NCBI GenBank assembly: GCA_014706385.1 | Contig: JACGZH010000003.1 | Coordinates: forward strand, 496,001-560,000 | Direction: 5' to 3' | Length of the DNA: 64,000 bases | DNA from: Phaffia rhodozyma | Lineage: Eukaryota; Basidiomycota; Tremellomycetes; Cystofilobasidiales; Mrakiaceae | Part shown: piece by piece, positions 12,881 to 26,500 of the stretch | Numbering within the stretch: the stretch's first letter is position 1 | Layout: every line of letters begins with the position of its first letter | Translations under genes and position numbers: made by a program | Notes under the pieces: generated by a model | The model's database searches: none | The model's input: only the letters and a program-made list of their open reading frames with translations | What the model was told of the DNA's origin: nothing

Positions 12881-15234
12881 ATGGCCTCAGATGGAGGGAC
12901 ATCGCTAGCGCAGTACGAAAAGCCACGGAGAGACAAGGGAATCCGTTCTTATCGAATAGCGTGCGTGCATTGTATCGTTCTATTTCAGCACTCGCAACGT
13001 CGAGTTGAACTTTACTCGTTTTCTTATGTAGGATGATCTCGGATTTCTTTCATCCGTCGGTAGGCGGCGTCGAGAATCACATATACATGCTTGCCGTCGG
13101 GCTATTCAGAAGAGGCCATACAGTAAGTTTGCATCATGAGATCGTCTCTGATAAAATCAGGGAGCACTCTGTAGGGATTTTGCTTGATGGAAAGGCACTT
13201 GAAAAGCAACCCAATCGATATTCTCTTTTGCCTCGGATACCTCGATTCTTAGGTTATAGTGATCACGCATCATCATCCGCCGGATCGAATCGGCATCCGG
13301 TACCTCCTCCCTGGTCTCAAGGTCTATCATCTCCCTCTTCCAACAATCTCTTCGTCGGCAACTCTCCCCAATTTTATGCTTTTTTTACCCTACTTGAGGA
13401 ACATCCTTCTCCGAGAAAGAATTGATCTCGTCCATGGGCATGGCTCACTCAGTTCTATGGCGCACGAGGGGATCATGCATGCACCTATGTTAGGTGTGAG
13501 AACCGTCTTAACGGATCACAGTCTCTTCGGCTTTGGAGATGCTGTAGGAATTTTGACGAATAAATTGCTGAGAGCAGCACTGAGAAACGTGGATGGAGTT
13601 ATCTGTGTCAGTCATACAGGGTGAGATTGGTCCTTCTTCTGCAGTTCAATCGTTATTTTGAGTGATAGTGAATGTTCACGTTCGCGCCCATCATTTTCTC
13701 TCGGACTTTGGGTATACCCATGTTGTTTGATTTCTAGACGAGAGAACACGGTTCTCCGCGCTGATCTAGACCCAATTGTCACTCATGTCATCCCCAATGC
13801 GGTTGTTCCATCCCGTTTTATTCCCTCGCCGTCGTCTGCTGATCCCGACTACAGTGAGTTTCGTGATTATTTTTTTGTCTATTTTGGTATTGTTTCTAGT
13901 GAAGAGACTAAGAGATAAGTATGGTCAATACAGTCACGATAGTGGTCATCTCTAGGCTCGTTTATCGAAAGGGAGTCGATCTGCTCGTCGCTTCGGCACC
14001 ACATATTTGTCGGGACTTTCCAGAAGTCCGATTTGTCATAGGTAAAATATCCCTCTATCGTCTTGCTGTATTCACTTACAAGAGGGTACAAACGCTTACT
14101 GTATATGATTGTTGTTGTTTTTTTTGGCTTGCGCTCGATACATGTTAGGTGGAGATGGTCCCAAGATGGTAGAACTCGAGCAGATGAGGGAGAAGCACCT
14201 TTTGCAGGATCGGATCGAGCTTATAGGTCACGTCAAATCGAGAGACGTTCGGTCGGTACGTCCTCTCCCTTCTTCCCCTTCTTTAACTGTTGGGTTTCAT
14301 CGCTTGTTGTGACTATCTACCTTCAACCACAACCCTTGACTCTCTTCTACATTGTAAACACAATAGATACTCTGTAAAGGACAAATCTTTCTCAACACGT
14401 CCCTTACAGAAGCATTTGGGATAGCCATCATCGAAGCAGCCGCGACCGGCTTGCTCGTCGTATCGACCCGGGTGGGTGGTGTACCAGAAATATTGCCCGA
14501 AGATATGATCTGTTTTGCCGAACCAAATGAAGACGGTATGCATTGTATCATTAATGTTATCATTGGTTTCCTTTCAACCTTCCTGTTTCCTGAAAAGTCC
14601 TGTTTCTCGGTCTCGGTCTCGGTCTCTTCCGCTGCTCCTCAATTTCGATGGGGTTTCAACTAGACGTTGTTCGCGCACTCTCATCTGCGATTCACCGAAT
14701 CCGAGCAGGCGCATACGACCCGTTCGGAGCGCACGACCGAGTCAGAAAGATGTACTCTTGGGACGAGGTTGCTGAACGAACCGAGCACGTTTATATAGGG
14801 ATCCTAGAAGATACTTTCATAAGAAGTACATGGGATCGAATGTGGAGGTCCGTTCTTTCATCCTGCTCGACAAATTCTCCCAGAATTCGTTTGATCAATA
14901 ATCTTACCTTACACACTTGATTTGAAGACTTCTCGACACTGGTAAGGTCTTTGGCTGGTTCATGGTCATCATTTTCTCAGTTCAGCACCTGTTTCTATAC
15001 TTTCTCGACTGGGCATTCCCTCGGTCCGAGATTGACTACGTGCCAGAGGGAACGGACTGGTCTCTCGATCGGTTGTATCAGGTTGGTATCGTTTTCCGTT
15101 GATTGAGGTCTCGAATCGTTCTTTCCTCTTGAATCTCCTGCGTGGTGCTAACTTCCTGTACCCTGTCTCTTCTTTTCTTCTTCGCCACTCTTTGAATGTA
15201 GATGAAGAAGGTCGAAGAAAACACTCCAGAATGA
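12881..15234 (+). CDS. GPI3: GPI-GlcNAc transferase catalytic subunit (PIG-A/Gpi3)
   Basis: This GT4 glycosyltransferase performs the first committed step of GPI-anchor synthesis on the cytosolic face of the ER, moving GlcNAc from UDP-GlcNAc to phosphatidylinositol. I start it at the ATG at 12881 ([14 protein letters not shown]...). Its exon splices from about 12959 to a Met codon at 13033, giving [19 protein letters not shown]. Starting at 13033 would lose this leader. Diagnostic blocks include [16 protein letters not shown] and [13 protein letters not shown] (13425-13535), the nucleotide-sugar region [15 protein letters not shown] (13945-13990), and [19 protein letters not shown] (the EX7E retaining-transferase motif, about 14385-14440), followed by [17 protein letters not shown]-terminal membrane segment ([19 protein letters not shown], 14958-15020) precedes ENTPE and TGA at 15232-15234. 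All catalytic blocks look intact. Confidence 0.93.
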
Positions 15235-15525
15235 CTGACAGAGTCGAAGTATGAGGTCTTACAGGACTGCAAGGAAACAGGCTTTCCACTCTTAAAATCA
15301 ACCGAGATCGTTCATACGGAAGGTGCAGCAATGTGACCGATCAAGACACGTCTAATTGAGCGTCTTGTACAGTGTACAACCCGAGGTTGAGAGGAACGCA
15401 CGGCGCTTCTTCGATCAGATCTTGAACACCCTTCCCTAGATATATATACTACGTGCATCCTCGATCGTTTACAGGAAGCCTCTCAAGTTGGACATAAACT
15501 GTCTATTGGTAGCTCGACGGTCGTC

Positions 15526-16925
<1,400 letters not shown>

Positions 16926-17019
16926 TCGATGATTATTCGGATGGTCAAACTTGCCTTCCTCTTGGATGAACGGGCTTTTATTATAAACGTCACTGGGCTG
17001 TGGGCGGGTATGGCGATGA

Positions 17020-17025
17020 CACGTG
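17020..17025. promoter_or_regulatory. CACGTG(ACT) element upstream of GPI1
   Basis: This CACGTG core sits 79 bp upstream of the first in-frame ATG of GPI1, in the short divergent interval shared with the PLPBP gene. It mirrors the CACGTGACC site in front of GPI3, the partner subunit gene. Confidence 0.4.
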
Positions 17026-17103
17026 ACTCGCCAATGCTTATCTTATCAATTCATCCTAAAGTCCACCTTTCGAACGTCGCTCTTCTTCTTCGCACTATCG
17101 GTC

Positions 17104-19572
17104 ATGCTCTTCTATCCGTACCCCCCTCCAAGGATCCTACCAGGCATCCAGTATGGTCTTAGAGGGTGTAGAACACCTTCAGGTCACTTGGTTGTGACAC
17201 ATGTCTGCTCCCTGTCCTCAGATGATGTGTCAAAAGACGACCTGATCGGCGTCGCCGTTCTTTCGACCGCCGCTCTGGAACCAAATACAGACCTAGTGCT
17301 AATCGTCAACGAAGCTGGTTACCCGATGGAACCAACGTCTTTGATGAAAATTCATCCTGTAGTCTTGTACAGACCTGTAGATTATCAATCGCATCATCTG
17401 TACTCTCTTTTCCCTCTTGATGTAGGAATACCTTTTGGTCGGGATAGAATATCGCCGCTTAGAAGTGATGGTGGTACGGGCCAAGTTCTTGAAGTGGTCA
17501 GTCTATACTGTTGTGATTGTTCAAAACATTTTCGATTAAACTGAAAACACTGATACTTTTGGGTTTGTTCTGTTCTGTGATTCAGATCAACACATTTGGT
17601 CGACCTACATCTAAGAGGCGACATAACTTTTACGCGCCTCGGATAACAATACCATCCAGCGTTTCTCTGTGTTCGAGAGCTCTTCAGTCAATTTGCCTAA
17701 GCTCCGTTTCGGCTGTCCCCTCTTACATAAAGGGGATGTCTACAACAGGTGAGGCCATAGCTATGATTTTGGGACATGTTCGAACGTTTTCATTTTCAAC
17801 ACCTTCTGGTTTTCTCTTTGTAGTTGACCAGATTAGTCACCGAGCCTCAGCCATCGCCCTCCTTCACTCTCAAGCGCCGACACATGAGCATCGTCCAGAA
17901 CTCAATAACGTTTATGACAGATCACGATACATAAAGTTCGTCCTGGGATAGATTCATTTTATCCATGATCCTTTTCACTTACTGTTTTGCCTTTCTCTGG
18001 AATGCGTACGTTGTCTTCTATACAGCTTTTATAATATCATCTGGCTTGTCCTGAACGATTTCATCTTTGGGTGGACTATTGGATCCATCTTGTGTGAAAA
18101 CGAAAACTATCTGGGCACATTAGCTCTTAAGTTTTTAAAAGTACGCCAACCCTATATCGGTGATCCTCCTAATCGATGATTGACAATGTCTCGGTTCGTG
18201 TCGTTCCAATCAGAAATATACTGTAGAACTCCCAAAATCAGCCATGGAATGGCTTAACAGTTGGCCTCTAGGATTCAAACTCAACACGGACCTATCCCTC
18301 TTCTTCGCATCCACTTTCTCCTTTATCATCTCTAAATGGGATCACAGTCAGTGATACTTCCGCAATGACCTTGTCTTCGTAAAATAGGCTTCTGTTCATA
18401 CTTACAGGTCGATCTCTCTTTTGTATGTATCGTCTGCAGTTGTGTTGAAAGTCATTTCAAATTATCTATCCCAGACGATATTCGTTCTAGGCTCGATAGG
18501 CATTTGGGGAGGGGGGTTGACAGCAATGCTGGCCGTTTTATCCGATTTGTTAAGTCTAAGCATGGTCCATCTTTACGTGACCTATCGATTGGCTACGGTT
18601 ATATTTGGAGGAATGAAGAATATTTTAGGTGGGCTGTTCGATGTCTTCAGAGGTGAGGTTAATTTCATTCTCTTCAAGTTTTCCTTCTCCTCCCTCCTGT
18701 TTATGTTCCTAGTGGATTTTTGTGCTCTGTGGTCTTGCTGAAGAAATGTATGCTAACTGTTCGAGCTAGGTAAAAGGAAGAATGTGCTCCGGAATCGACT
18801 TGATTCGTTTGATTATTCAATCGATCAACTCCTCTTGGGCACCGTGCTTTTTACTCTTTCCCTATTCTTGTTTCCGACTGTTCTGGCTTATTATCTATGT
18901 TTCTCATTGGTGAGCCTGCTGAGTTGTCCTTCGCGATATCATTGCTATTGTTGCACTTGTTGACTCGCAGTTTCTCAACGTCTTGCTACTCTTCTACCCT
19001 CGGTTCTCATACGATACTGAGTTCTCAGATGCGATCAGCAGTGCTAGCCGCCCAGGCGATGATCGGCATCTGTCTCGCATTGTTGAACCGTTTCCCTCTG
19101 TTCGCCATCATGTTACGCCTCAAAGATCCAAACCGTTTACCTGGTAAGAAATCGCATTCTCCTCTTTTTTTTTCCCAAGGATACACAGCTTTCCTAACTA
19201 ATGGAATCAATCGATCTGTCTCAACAAAGGTGGAATTTCTTTGAGGGTTGTACATCCTAAAGACGCTCAGGGAACGGGTTACCTCATGCTGGACACTCAA
19301 CCGATTTCGTTCCGTCATTTGTTTTCGACACACCGTAAGTCTACGTATGGGAAGCTCTTTTTTTTTCTTGTAGTTTCGTCGGACTAATCTAATGGGTTGC
19401 GCTCTGATGTCTTCCGTCCTTCGTTCCTTCCGCTTGTTCTCGCTTTTCTCTTTCTGCACGAAACTGACGACGTGTGGACACAGTTTCTAGGTCGGGCCAA
19501 CCTTTAGCGAGACTTGACCCAATCCGACTCGTCCACCTGATCGTTCAAGGGAAAGTCTTGTCTACCAATTGA
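17104..19572 (+). CDS. GPI1: GPI-GlcNAc transferase subunit PIG-Q/Gpi1
   Basis: This polytopic ER membrane subunit stabilises the complex that contains Gpi3. I use the ATG at 17104 (MLFYPYPPPRILP); the reading frame stays open upstream but offers no earlier ATG. The N-terminal half is soluble and poorly conserved. The family block begins with NNIWLVLNDFIFG (18030-18070), then LKFLKKYTVELPKSAMEWL and WPLGFKLNTDLSLFF. Several hydrophobic helices follow (18420-18630), then the hallmark LFDVFRGKRKNVLRNRLDSF and SIDQLLLGTVLFTLSLFLFP (18640-18880). Splicing the intron 18910-19028 gives ALLNRFPLFAIMLRLKDPNRLPG, typical of the Gpi1 C-terminus. A last pair of exons ends VQGKVLSTN with TGA at 19570-19572. 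GPI3 is only 1.9 kb away, on the same strand. Confidence 0.9.
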
Positions 19573-19732
19573 AGGGGTTGATCGTTCGCCCCGATACAGA
19601 ACGACCAGACGCGTCGGTTCAGGCATCTTTGAGTTGTATAGATGTTGAAACCGAGAATAGACGCGTTCTTTTGTTCTACATGGAGTCACGAAAAGAAGGA
19701 TGACAAGCTCGGAAACCAAATATTGAAGAAGA

Positions 19733-19750
19733 ATGTCATGTCATGTCATG
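19733..19750. repeat. Short tandem repeat (ATGTC)n
   Basis: About three and a half copies of the pentamer ATGTC/TCATG occur in the 298 bp convergent gap between GPI1 and ARPC4. It is probably a neutral microsatellite within a 3' UTR. Confidence 0.6.
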
Positions 19751-19870
19751 AACGTGAAGAGAAAAAAGTATAACAGGCAACCATGAAGGACCTTGAGGGG
19801 ATGGGAGAAGATGGTGAATCTGGTTTAAACATTTAACAGTACTATCGACCCAAGTAGTCGTCGAATTTTT

Positions 19871-20990
19871 TCAGGGTCGCCTCATCTGATAGATAACGAG
19901 ATGACAAGTGTGGCTTACGGTTGAAAGATATGACTCGGCGGTGATACGTGCACGGGCGTTCAGACTGAGCTTCATCTCCGAGATTTCTTTGTCCACCTCC
20001 TCCATAAATCTAGAGACCAACCAAGAAAGAGGTATCAACGTGAACATGGATGTCGACACGATACAAGATCCAAGCGCAGCTCGAGGTATGACGCGAAAGA
20101 AGGAGAGAACGAACTGAATAATGAAGTCTACTAGCTTGTGCTTGAGCATAGTTTCAGAATGAGCGTTGGTGATCAGGAAGGAGATATCATAGCCCTGTTA
20201 TAGTTTACGCGAGATGCAAGGACAAGAGAATGTTGGATCATCGCGTTAGAATCAGAGTGGGTCTTGGAAAGAGGAATCTAGGGCTGAAGGTGTATGGTAA
20301 ATGAGATCCTTATCGCCGTTGAGCCACCAGTGGGGCTCAAATAGCCAGGGTCCATGACTGATATCTAGGAGACACGATTGCGAAGGACATACGGGTATAG
20401 GCTTCCTTCTAAGGATGATAAAGCTTTCTGCTCGCTGGGTCATGAACCGGGTGAATTTATGACATAGAATTCGCTCAATGTCGTCTGCCTGCTTGATCTT
20501 GATCGAGAGTCGGATGGAGTTGACCGAAGGCTCGATCAACACTTTCTCAGATTCCGATCGAGTTATTGTCAGAGGGGTCAGAACGACTTCCGAAGATGTT
20601 CTGCAGATACGGACAAACCAAGGAGCACGACAACAGATCAGGCTGAGGTTAGACTGGCGGATGAAGGAGAGATGGATACGAACCGAGCCTCGATCTCGGG
20701 AACATTATGTCTCTCCACCACCTGGACAAGATTGGTATGACCGGATGAGACCGCTTACATCAGTTGCCGTTTCCTCGACAGCCAAAACAAGACGAACGGC
20801 CATGACAACTGAAACACATACCTGGGATCCAAAGTTCTCCAAGGTAAGAGCGGCTGTGAGCGTTGACCTAACGGCGGACAAATAAGGACGAAGAGCGTTG
20901 GCCTGTATAAACCCGATGGACCCAACCAGATCAGCCGACATGATCCAGCTCTTCCCAAGCACCCAACCACCAAACCAGCAGACATACCAT
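19871..20990 (-). CDS. ARC19: Arp2/3 complex subunit 4 (ARPC4, p20)
   Basis: This is a core structural subunit of the Arp2/3 actin-nucleating complex. Conserved blocks in order are [20 protein letters not shown] (20845-20890), [15 protein letters not shown] across an intron, and [20 protein letters not shown] with [14 protein letters not shown] and LRRKPIP (20390-20530). These are followed by [28 protein letters not shown] and [17 protein letters not shown] (19940-20200). The block beginning ANALRPYL is preceded by a consensus acceptor. The only plausible start is an ATG (20988-20990) followed directly by GTATGT, so exon 1 appears to be the initiation codon alone. The C-terminus reads through 11 codons after AESYLST to TGA at 19871, because the GTAAG..CAG stretch there is only 33 nt, too short for an intron. 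It diverges from the FKBP gene. Confidence 0.9.
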
Positions 20991-21256
20991 GGCAAAGACA
21001 CACACAAAGACAATGAAAGATAGAGATGCTTGTAGATGATAGTCAACTGGACGAAAGATGGACGGAGAGAACGAGTAGAGCAACTCGTCGGGGTACTTAG
21101 ATAAACTTGAGTATTTGAATTTTATATTTGATTTAATAAGTCCTCGTTCTTTTTCCTTCCTTAATATTTTCTTTCAACTTTTTTGGCCACTTCAATCAAC
21201 CACACCCTCGTTTCTTTCGTTCACACTCACCTTCATTCATCCCAGTCTATAGAGCC

Positions 21257-23152
21257 ATGTCCCCTATCAAGATCGCCGTTTGGTGAGTGTCCAGCTTGGG
21301 GCGTTTGCGCTTGGTAGAAAGGAATGCTGCCGTGCTGACGTTTATAATCCTCAATTGGACGTGTCTTTGTGCTCCTTAGGTCCGCCATTATCGAGCCTGT
21401 TCGTTTAGACTTGCATTTGTTCGTTCAAAATTTTGTATGGACCAAGCTGATGAACCATCCCACGCCCTTCACTTCTTTGGCCGCCACAGGGAAAGGAGTT
21501 CCACTGCATCGTTCCCCGAGACTTCGTCATCACCAACGCCGCTCTCGGTGAGGATCTTGCCGACCCGACCGGACGATCCGTTGTCAAGCTCACCCACGAG
21601 ATCGTTCCCGAGAAGGCTCTCCGACGACCGGACTTTGACGAAGAGTCTGACGAGGAAGAGGAGGAGGAGGAGGAGGAGGAGCTCAAGGAGCTTCCCAGCA
21701 GGACCGTTGTTCTTACCAGCTTGACCGCCGGAAAGGTCCGTCTTTCCTTGTTTGAACTAGTTTTAGGCGAGCAGTGCGGGAAGCACGTCTCCTGTAGAGA
21801 TACAAGACTAACAGCTACTCGCTCGACGATCCCTTGGTACTGCGCTCTCGTAGACTGAGCAGTCCACCCTTAACCTCACCTTCACCGAGGAGGATGAGAT
21901 CATCATCACCGTCACTGGACAGAAGTAAGTTTCTGGCTCATCCACTAAATGTGCATCATCCTATATAGCTTAACAACCATTACACGTGTCGTCAACCAGC
22001 GTCGTTCACCTTTCTGGAAACTACCTCGACCAGGAGCCTGATGCCAACCAGGACCCTGACTCGGACTCCGAGTACGATGATTGTACGTGATAGCCTGTGT
22101 CTACCGAAAGTTGCGGAGGCAATGCTAATCACATCTCAATTCTATCCATGCAGACTCTGACCCTGAGGGAGAGGACTGGAGCGATGAGGAGGATATGGAT
22201 GTGAGTCTCTTATGAGAAGATCTGTGTCTGAACATGTTCTGACTATACATTTGTCACTCGATTATTAGGACGAGATGGCCGACGAGTCTACCGCCAGCAT
22301 CACTGAGATCCCCGAGAAGAAGTCCGCCAAGCGATCTGCCGCCGTCGCCGAGCTCACCGCCCCCGCCGCCACTGAGGCCCCTATGACCAAGACCGAGAAG
22401 AAGAAGCAGGCTAAGAAGCTCAAGACCGAGTCTGGAGCTGCTGCCGCCGCGCCCGTCGAGGAGAAGAAGGCCGCTGCTCCCGCCCCCAAGGTCGAGGAGA
22501 AGAAGGCTGCTCCTGCCGAGAAGAAGGCCGCTAAGAAGGTCAGTAGATACAGCCGACAGCTGATCGATCGTCAAGACGGACAAGGCAAGGACTTTTACTG
22601 ACAGTCCTTAAACTCATTTTCTACTACTCGTAGGGACCCATCACTCACCCCAACGGATTGGTTGTCGAGGATTCCAAGCTCGGAAACGGTGTTGTCGCCA
22701 AGTCCGGCAAGAAGGTCGGTATGCGATACATCGGTAAGCTCGGAAACGGAAAGGTCTTTGACAGCAATACCAACGGAAAGCCTGTATGTTTCTTTCATCT
22801 ATACATCTGCAACTGTTTCCACCTCGTTTTGGTGCTTACGATGTCCTTCTTTTCGTTTACCTCTAGTTCGTCTTCAACCTCGGCCGAGGAGAGGTCATCA
22901 AGGGTTGGGACCAGGGTGTTGCCGGTATGGCCATTGGTGGAGAGCGAAAGCTTACCATCCCGTACGTTCATCTTGTTCACTCGTCTCTATCTTTTGTATC
23001 TTGTTCGAACTGATATCTAATCATACAATTTTCCTATCTTCTACGTGCTTTTCATCTCAAGTGCTGCCCTCGCTTACGGAAACAAGGCCCTTCCCGGGAT
23101 CCCCAAGAACTCGACTCTCCACTTCGAGGTCAAGCTCGTTTCCGTCAACTAA
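21257..23152 (+). CDS. FPR4: Nucleolar FK506-binding prolyl isomerase, Fpr3/Fpr4 type
   Basis: This is a histone-associated nuclear peptidyl-prolyl isomerase. The N-terminus is a nucleoplasmin-like fold: MSPIKIAVW, then [20 protein letters not shown] across two introns (21270-21540). A Glu-rich tract (21640-21685) and the acidic segment [19 protein letters not shown] (22050-22200) follow. Next is a Lys/Ala/Pro-rich basic region (22280-22540) with KKKQAKKLK and repeated EEKKAA, typical of histone-binding and nucleolar targeting. The C-terminal FKBP domain is complete: [47 protein letters not shown], and [20 protein letters not shown], ending FEVKLVSVN with TAA at 23150-23152. Active-site residues (Tyr, Phe, Asp-variant, Trp, Tyr) are recognisable. 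About eight exons. Confidence 0.92.
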
Positions 23153-23567
23153 GAAAAAACTCAAAATGTAAAAAAGAAACAATCAATATTCTATGTTTCC
23201 ATAAATCTCAAAACAACGTTCTCAGCAGCAAGTGTACATTGTGAATCGACAAGTTTTGAAATTTGAGAAAGAAGTCCGGGTTGTTTACTTCTTTCCACAA
23301 TGTCATGCCGTCGCTTTCAAGAGCGAGGCAGAATTACATATCCTCAACTTCACCTCTTGTATCTTCGCCTGTCCATAAGTACGCGAATGATGAACAAGTA
23401 TAACATATATAAGTAACGGAAAAGAAGACATTGATCGCTATGGATCCAGATACCTGATGCAAACAAATCCAGATGAGTATGACGTAAAAGAAAAACTGTA
23501 CAACAACTATGCAATGTTTGAGGGTGTAGGTGTGTTTGTATGGAGTGAGACGTTATGTACAAATTGT
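23153..23567. other. Convergent intergenic gap FPR4/REV1
   Basis: This 415 bp gap lies between converging stop codons. It is A/T-rich and apparently only 3' UTR sequence. No conserved reading frame or RNA gene is recognised. Confidence 0.5.
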
Positions 23568-26500
23568 TTATTTCGAGAGAGACAGCGAGCAGCCCAAGGC
23601 GGGTAAATAATGGACCTCATTCAGTCTTTTTAGACATGCCTTCAGCGCCCCCCACCAAAGTGCTCCTGCGCCTTTCAGCCTACCCTCCTCTTCCTCCTCT
23701 TCATTGCGATATGTATCCTGGCTCATCGAGAATTTATTCTCGGGCCACCGCTCGGTCAGCTCATACTCCCACCAACTCAACAGTTTCCTCGCTCGCTCTT
23801 TATGACCTTTTCCCTTCGTCTTCACACAAGCCACCACAAAATCACCTACCATCTGAACGCCTGGAAGCGAAGGCCCAGTCGCTCCCTCAGTATCTACCCA
23901 AGACGAGATGATCTCGCGCAGACAATCAATCGATTGGCCTTGGGCTAGAACCTCCGGGTCTAGTTTATTCTTCTTCCCAAGAATCGGTGCTGGTGGATCG
24001 CCTTTCCATCGATCAGTCGTATGGTTGTCCCTCGACATCGTCGCCATCGATCTCGTAGGTATCATTGTGATCAATTGGTTACCCGGTCTATCGTGCAAGG
24101 CTTTTTCTGGCGTAAGAGAAGTGACGCGGGGTGGGAAGGCTGAAGTCGGGTTGGATTTGTCGCCTGATCCTTTTCTGACCAATCGATCTCGAACATCGCG
24201 TTGCCTCCTCCCTTCATCCAAAATTTCTTTCAGGTCAGCCGGAGGCAAGGACTTGATGAAATTCAGATCCCAACCTAGTAGTTCGGCCAGTTGAGTAATC
24301 TCCTCTAGAGACCCTTTGGGCGCAAGCTTTCTAGACGCATTCGCTTGGAGCGATTCTATAGCAGGTAAAGATCGTCCTGCTACAGGCGGCGCGAAGCAAG
24401 CAGGAGGGTTCCGCATAGGAGATTTCTTTGAAGGTCGAAGCTGCTTGGCAATATGAGAGACGTCTACACGCGATTTTTTGACGGGAGATGGATTCCTGAG
24501 GGGTGGTGGAGAATCTACAAGCTGAATAGATGGACTAGGCACATCATTAGGCTGAGAGTATGACGGCTTCGATTGCGTAGACTGCCACTGAGGATAAAGC
24601 TCTCGGATCATAGATGAAGGGAGTTGTGCAAGGGTTTCTTTATCGACTTGAGAGTACGCTGGGAGCAAATTCAGAGGGGTTCCAGGTGGAGGGGAGGGTT
24701 TCTTCGTGGTTCGTGGAGTATTTGTGAGTATCGCATGGATCGATTGACGATCTGCATTGGTAGGAGCTGATGTAGAAGAGTCTACAAGGGCAACATCCAG
24801 GATCGACTGATCCAGACAGGTCGGTAGGTCAACGGGAGGAGCAACTACGGCGGGAGCCGCAGAAGTTGGTGGTGATGGTGGTGGTAGGATAGAAGTTTGC
24901 GCCGACTTTGGTACTGAGGCAACGTCTGGCTTTTGGAAAGTTAAAGTGGTTTGACCAGCCTTCTTGAGATTTGAAATGACTACTGGGTCCTCAAGCTTCG
25001 TAATCATCTTTACAGACGGACAGCATATTCAGTATGATAAAGCTGCGAATCAATGCAGTCTTAAACTATTCATTAAGTATGCTTACAATTCCAATGCCCC
25101 GAAGTTCAGATGCTGGTATGTCCATCAGCTTTAGCAAAGTGACAGCGGCTTTTCCAATGGCGACAGGGTCGTCCGTCGCGCCTCCTCTAGAACCCACTAG
25201 TTCTTTGCTCTTGTTCACGACGTCGCATTTTCCATGACCCATAAACTGCACCCCGTAACAAGCAAATGATAGGTGGTTGAGAAAAAATGGTAGCCACCTT
25301 AAAGCTACGAGCTATAAGAATAAGCTTACCTTGGGCGCCTCAACCGGGGCTCCTTCAGCTCTCTTCATGATCTTCAGTGTTATCATCCGTCCAGCCCGAT
25401 CAACTTTCTTCATCCTGTTTGAGACTTCTACCGATAAGTTCTGCAAAAAGTCTTCTGCTTGGGAATTCTTCTCAAATCGAACGCCGTACTAAACAAAGAC
25501 AGAGTGAACGATTTGTTTGTCAACAAAGATAACCTAGAAAGATTGAAATACGAGACATACATTAACTTCGGCGCTGACACTTCTTCTTTCTGATTCTTCC
25601 TTCAAAGGCTTCGAGTCAATTCCTCGACAGGCGTTGTACACGGTCTCTCCTGTTTTGGGACCCAGAATATGCTGAAATTCTCCGAGGCGCTTCTTCAAGA
25701 GTTCTCCAACTCGGGTCGTTTTGAAAGCAGCTTCGATCTGTGAAGAAAGGAAAGGATATGTAACGTCAGACCGTAGATATAAATTACTGTATCTAGTAGA
25801 ACGAAGAGAAAAGATATGCTACCTTGAGCTTGGTTTCTCTACCAATCCCCCATAGATCGGCAACATCCTGTTTGAAGAGGACGATCGGTTATACTCTTTC
25901 GGGTATAGAGAACTTTGATGATAGAACGCTCACAAGACTCTCCATAAACTCTGATACTCTGTCCTGGATCAGATGAAAGGATCCTGCAGGCTTAGCTCTT
26001 CGAGTAGCTAGCCGGGCCAATAGCGTGTTAGAAGCTACCCCGATCGAGACTATATTTGATATGTAGAAAAGCAAGATGAAGTGTAAGATGAGGACAGGCA
26101 CTCTCCGGTAGGAAAAAATCGAAAGGCCAACCTTCACAACCAGTAGCTTGCCTAATATCTTCTCTAATTCTTTCAGCCAATTCTCTTCCAGCCCTCTCAG
26201 TGCCATTCTTAGCAAGATCATTGACCCGAGAGGTCACTTCCATCAGGGCTTCGTCGATCGATACCGCTTGGAAGAAACTGTCGGCGTAAGATAGAAGTAT
26301 GGTGTAGAATTTTAGACTAACCGGACCAAGTGCGCGGTAGGATCACATACCGCTAGCATTAGTTAAACTGAGATAAGAAGTGAGCATGTAAACAGAGAGG
26401 AACATGGTACAGACGAGGTAGATTTGTATTTCTCAAACTCGTAAGGAATACTCTTCACTTCAGGACACAACCTTTTGGCCTGTCCAAGACTACAAGAGTC

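Noticed and set aside
13033..13425. GPI3 starting at the Met codon at 13033
   Set aside because: An upstream exon from ATG 12881 splices in phase to this point with consensus signals and gives the typical [12 protein letters not shown] start of PIG-A.
17023..17544. GPI1 starting at 17023
   Set aside because: The codon there is GTG, not ATG; the first in-frame ATG is at 17104.
19871..19925. A small intron near the ARPC4 3' end
   Set aside because: The GTAAG..CAG stretch is only 33 nt, too short to be a credible intron. It is a multiple of three, so removing it would not change the reading frame.
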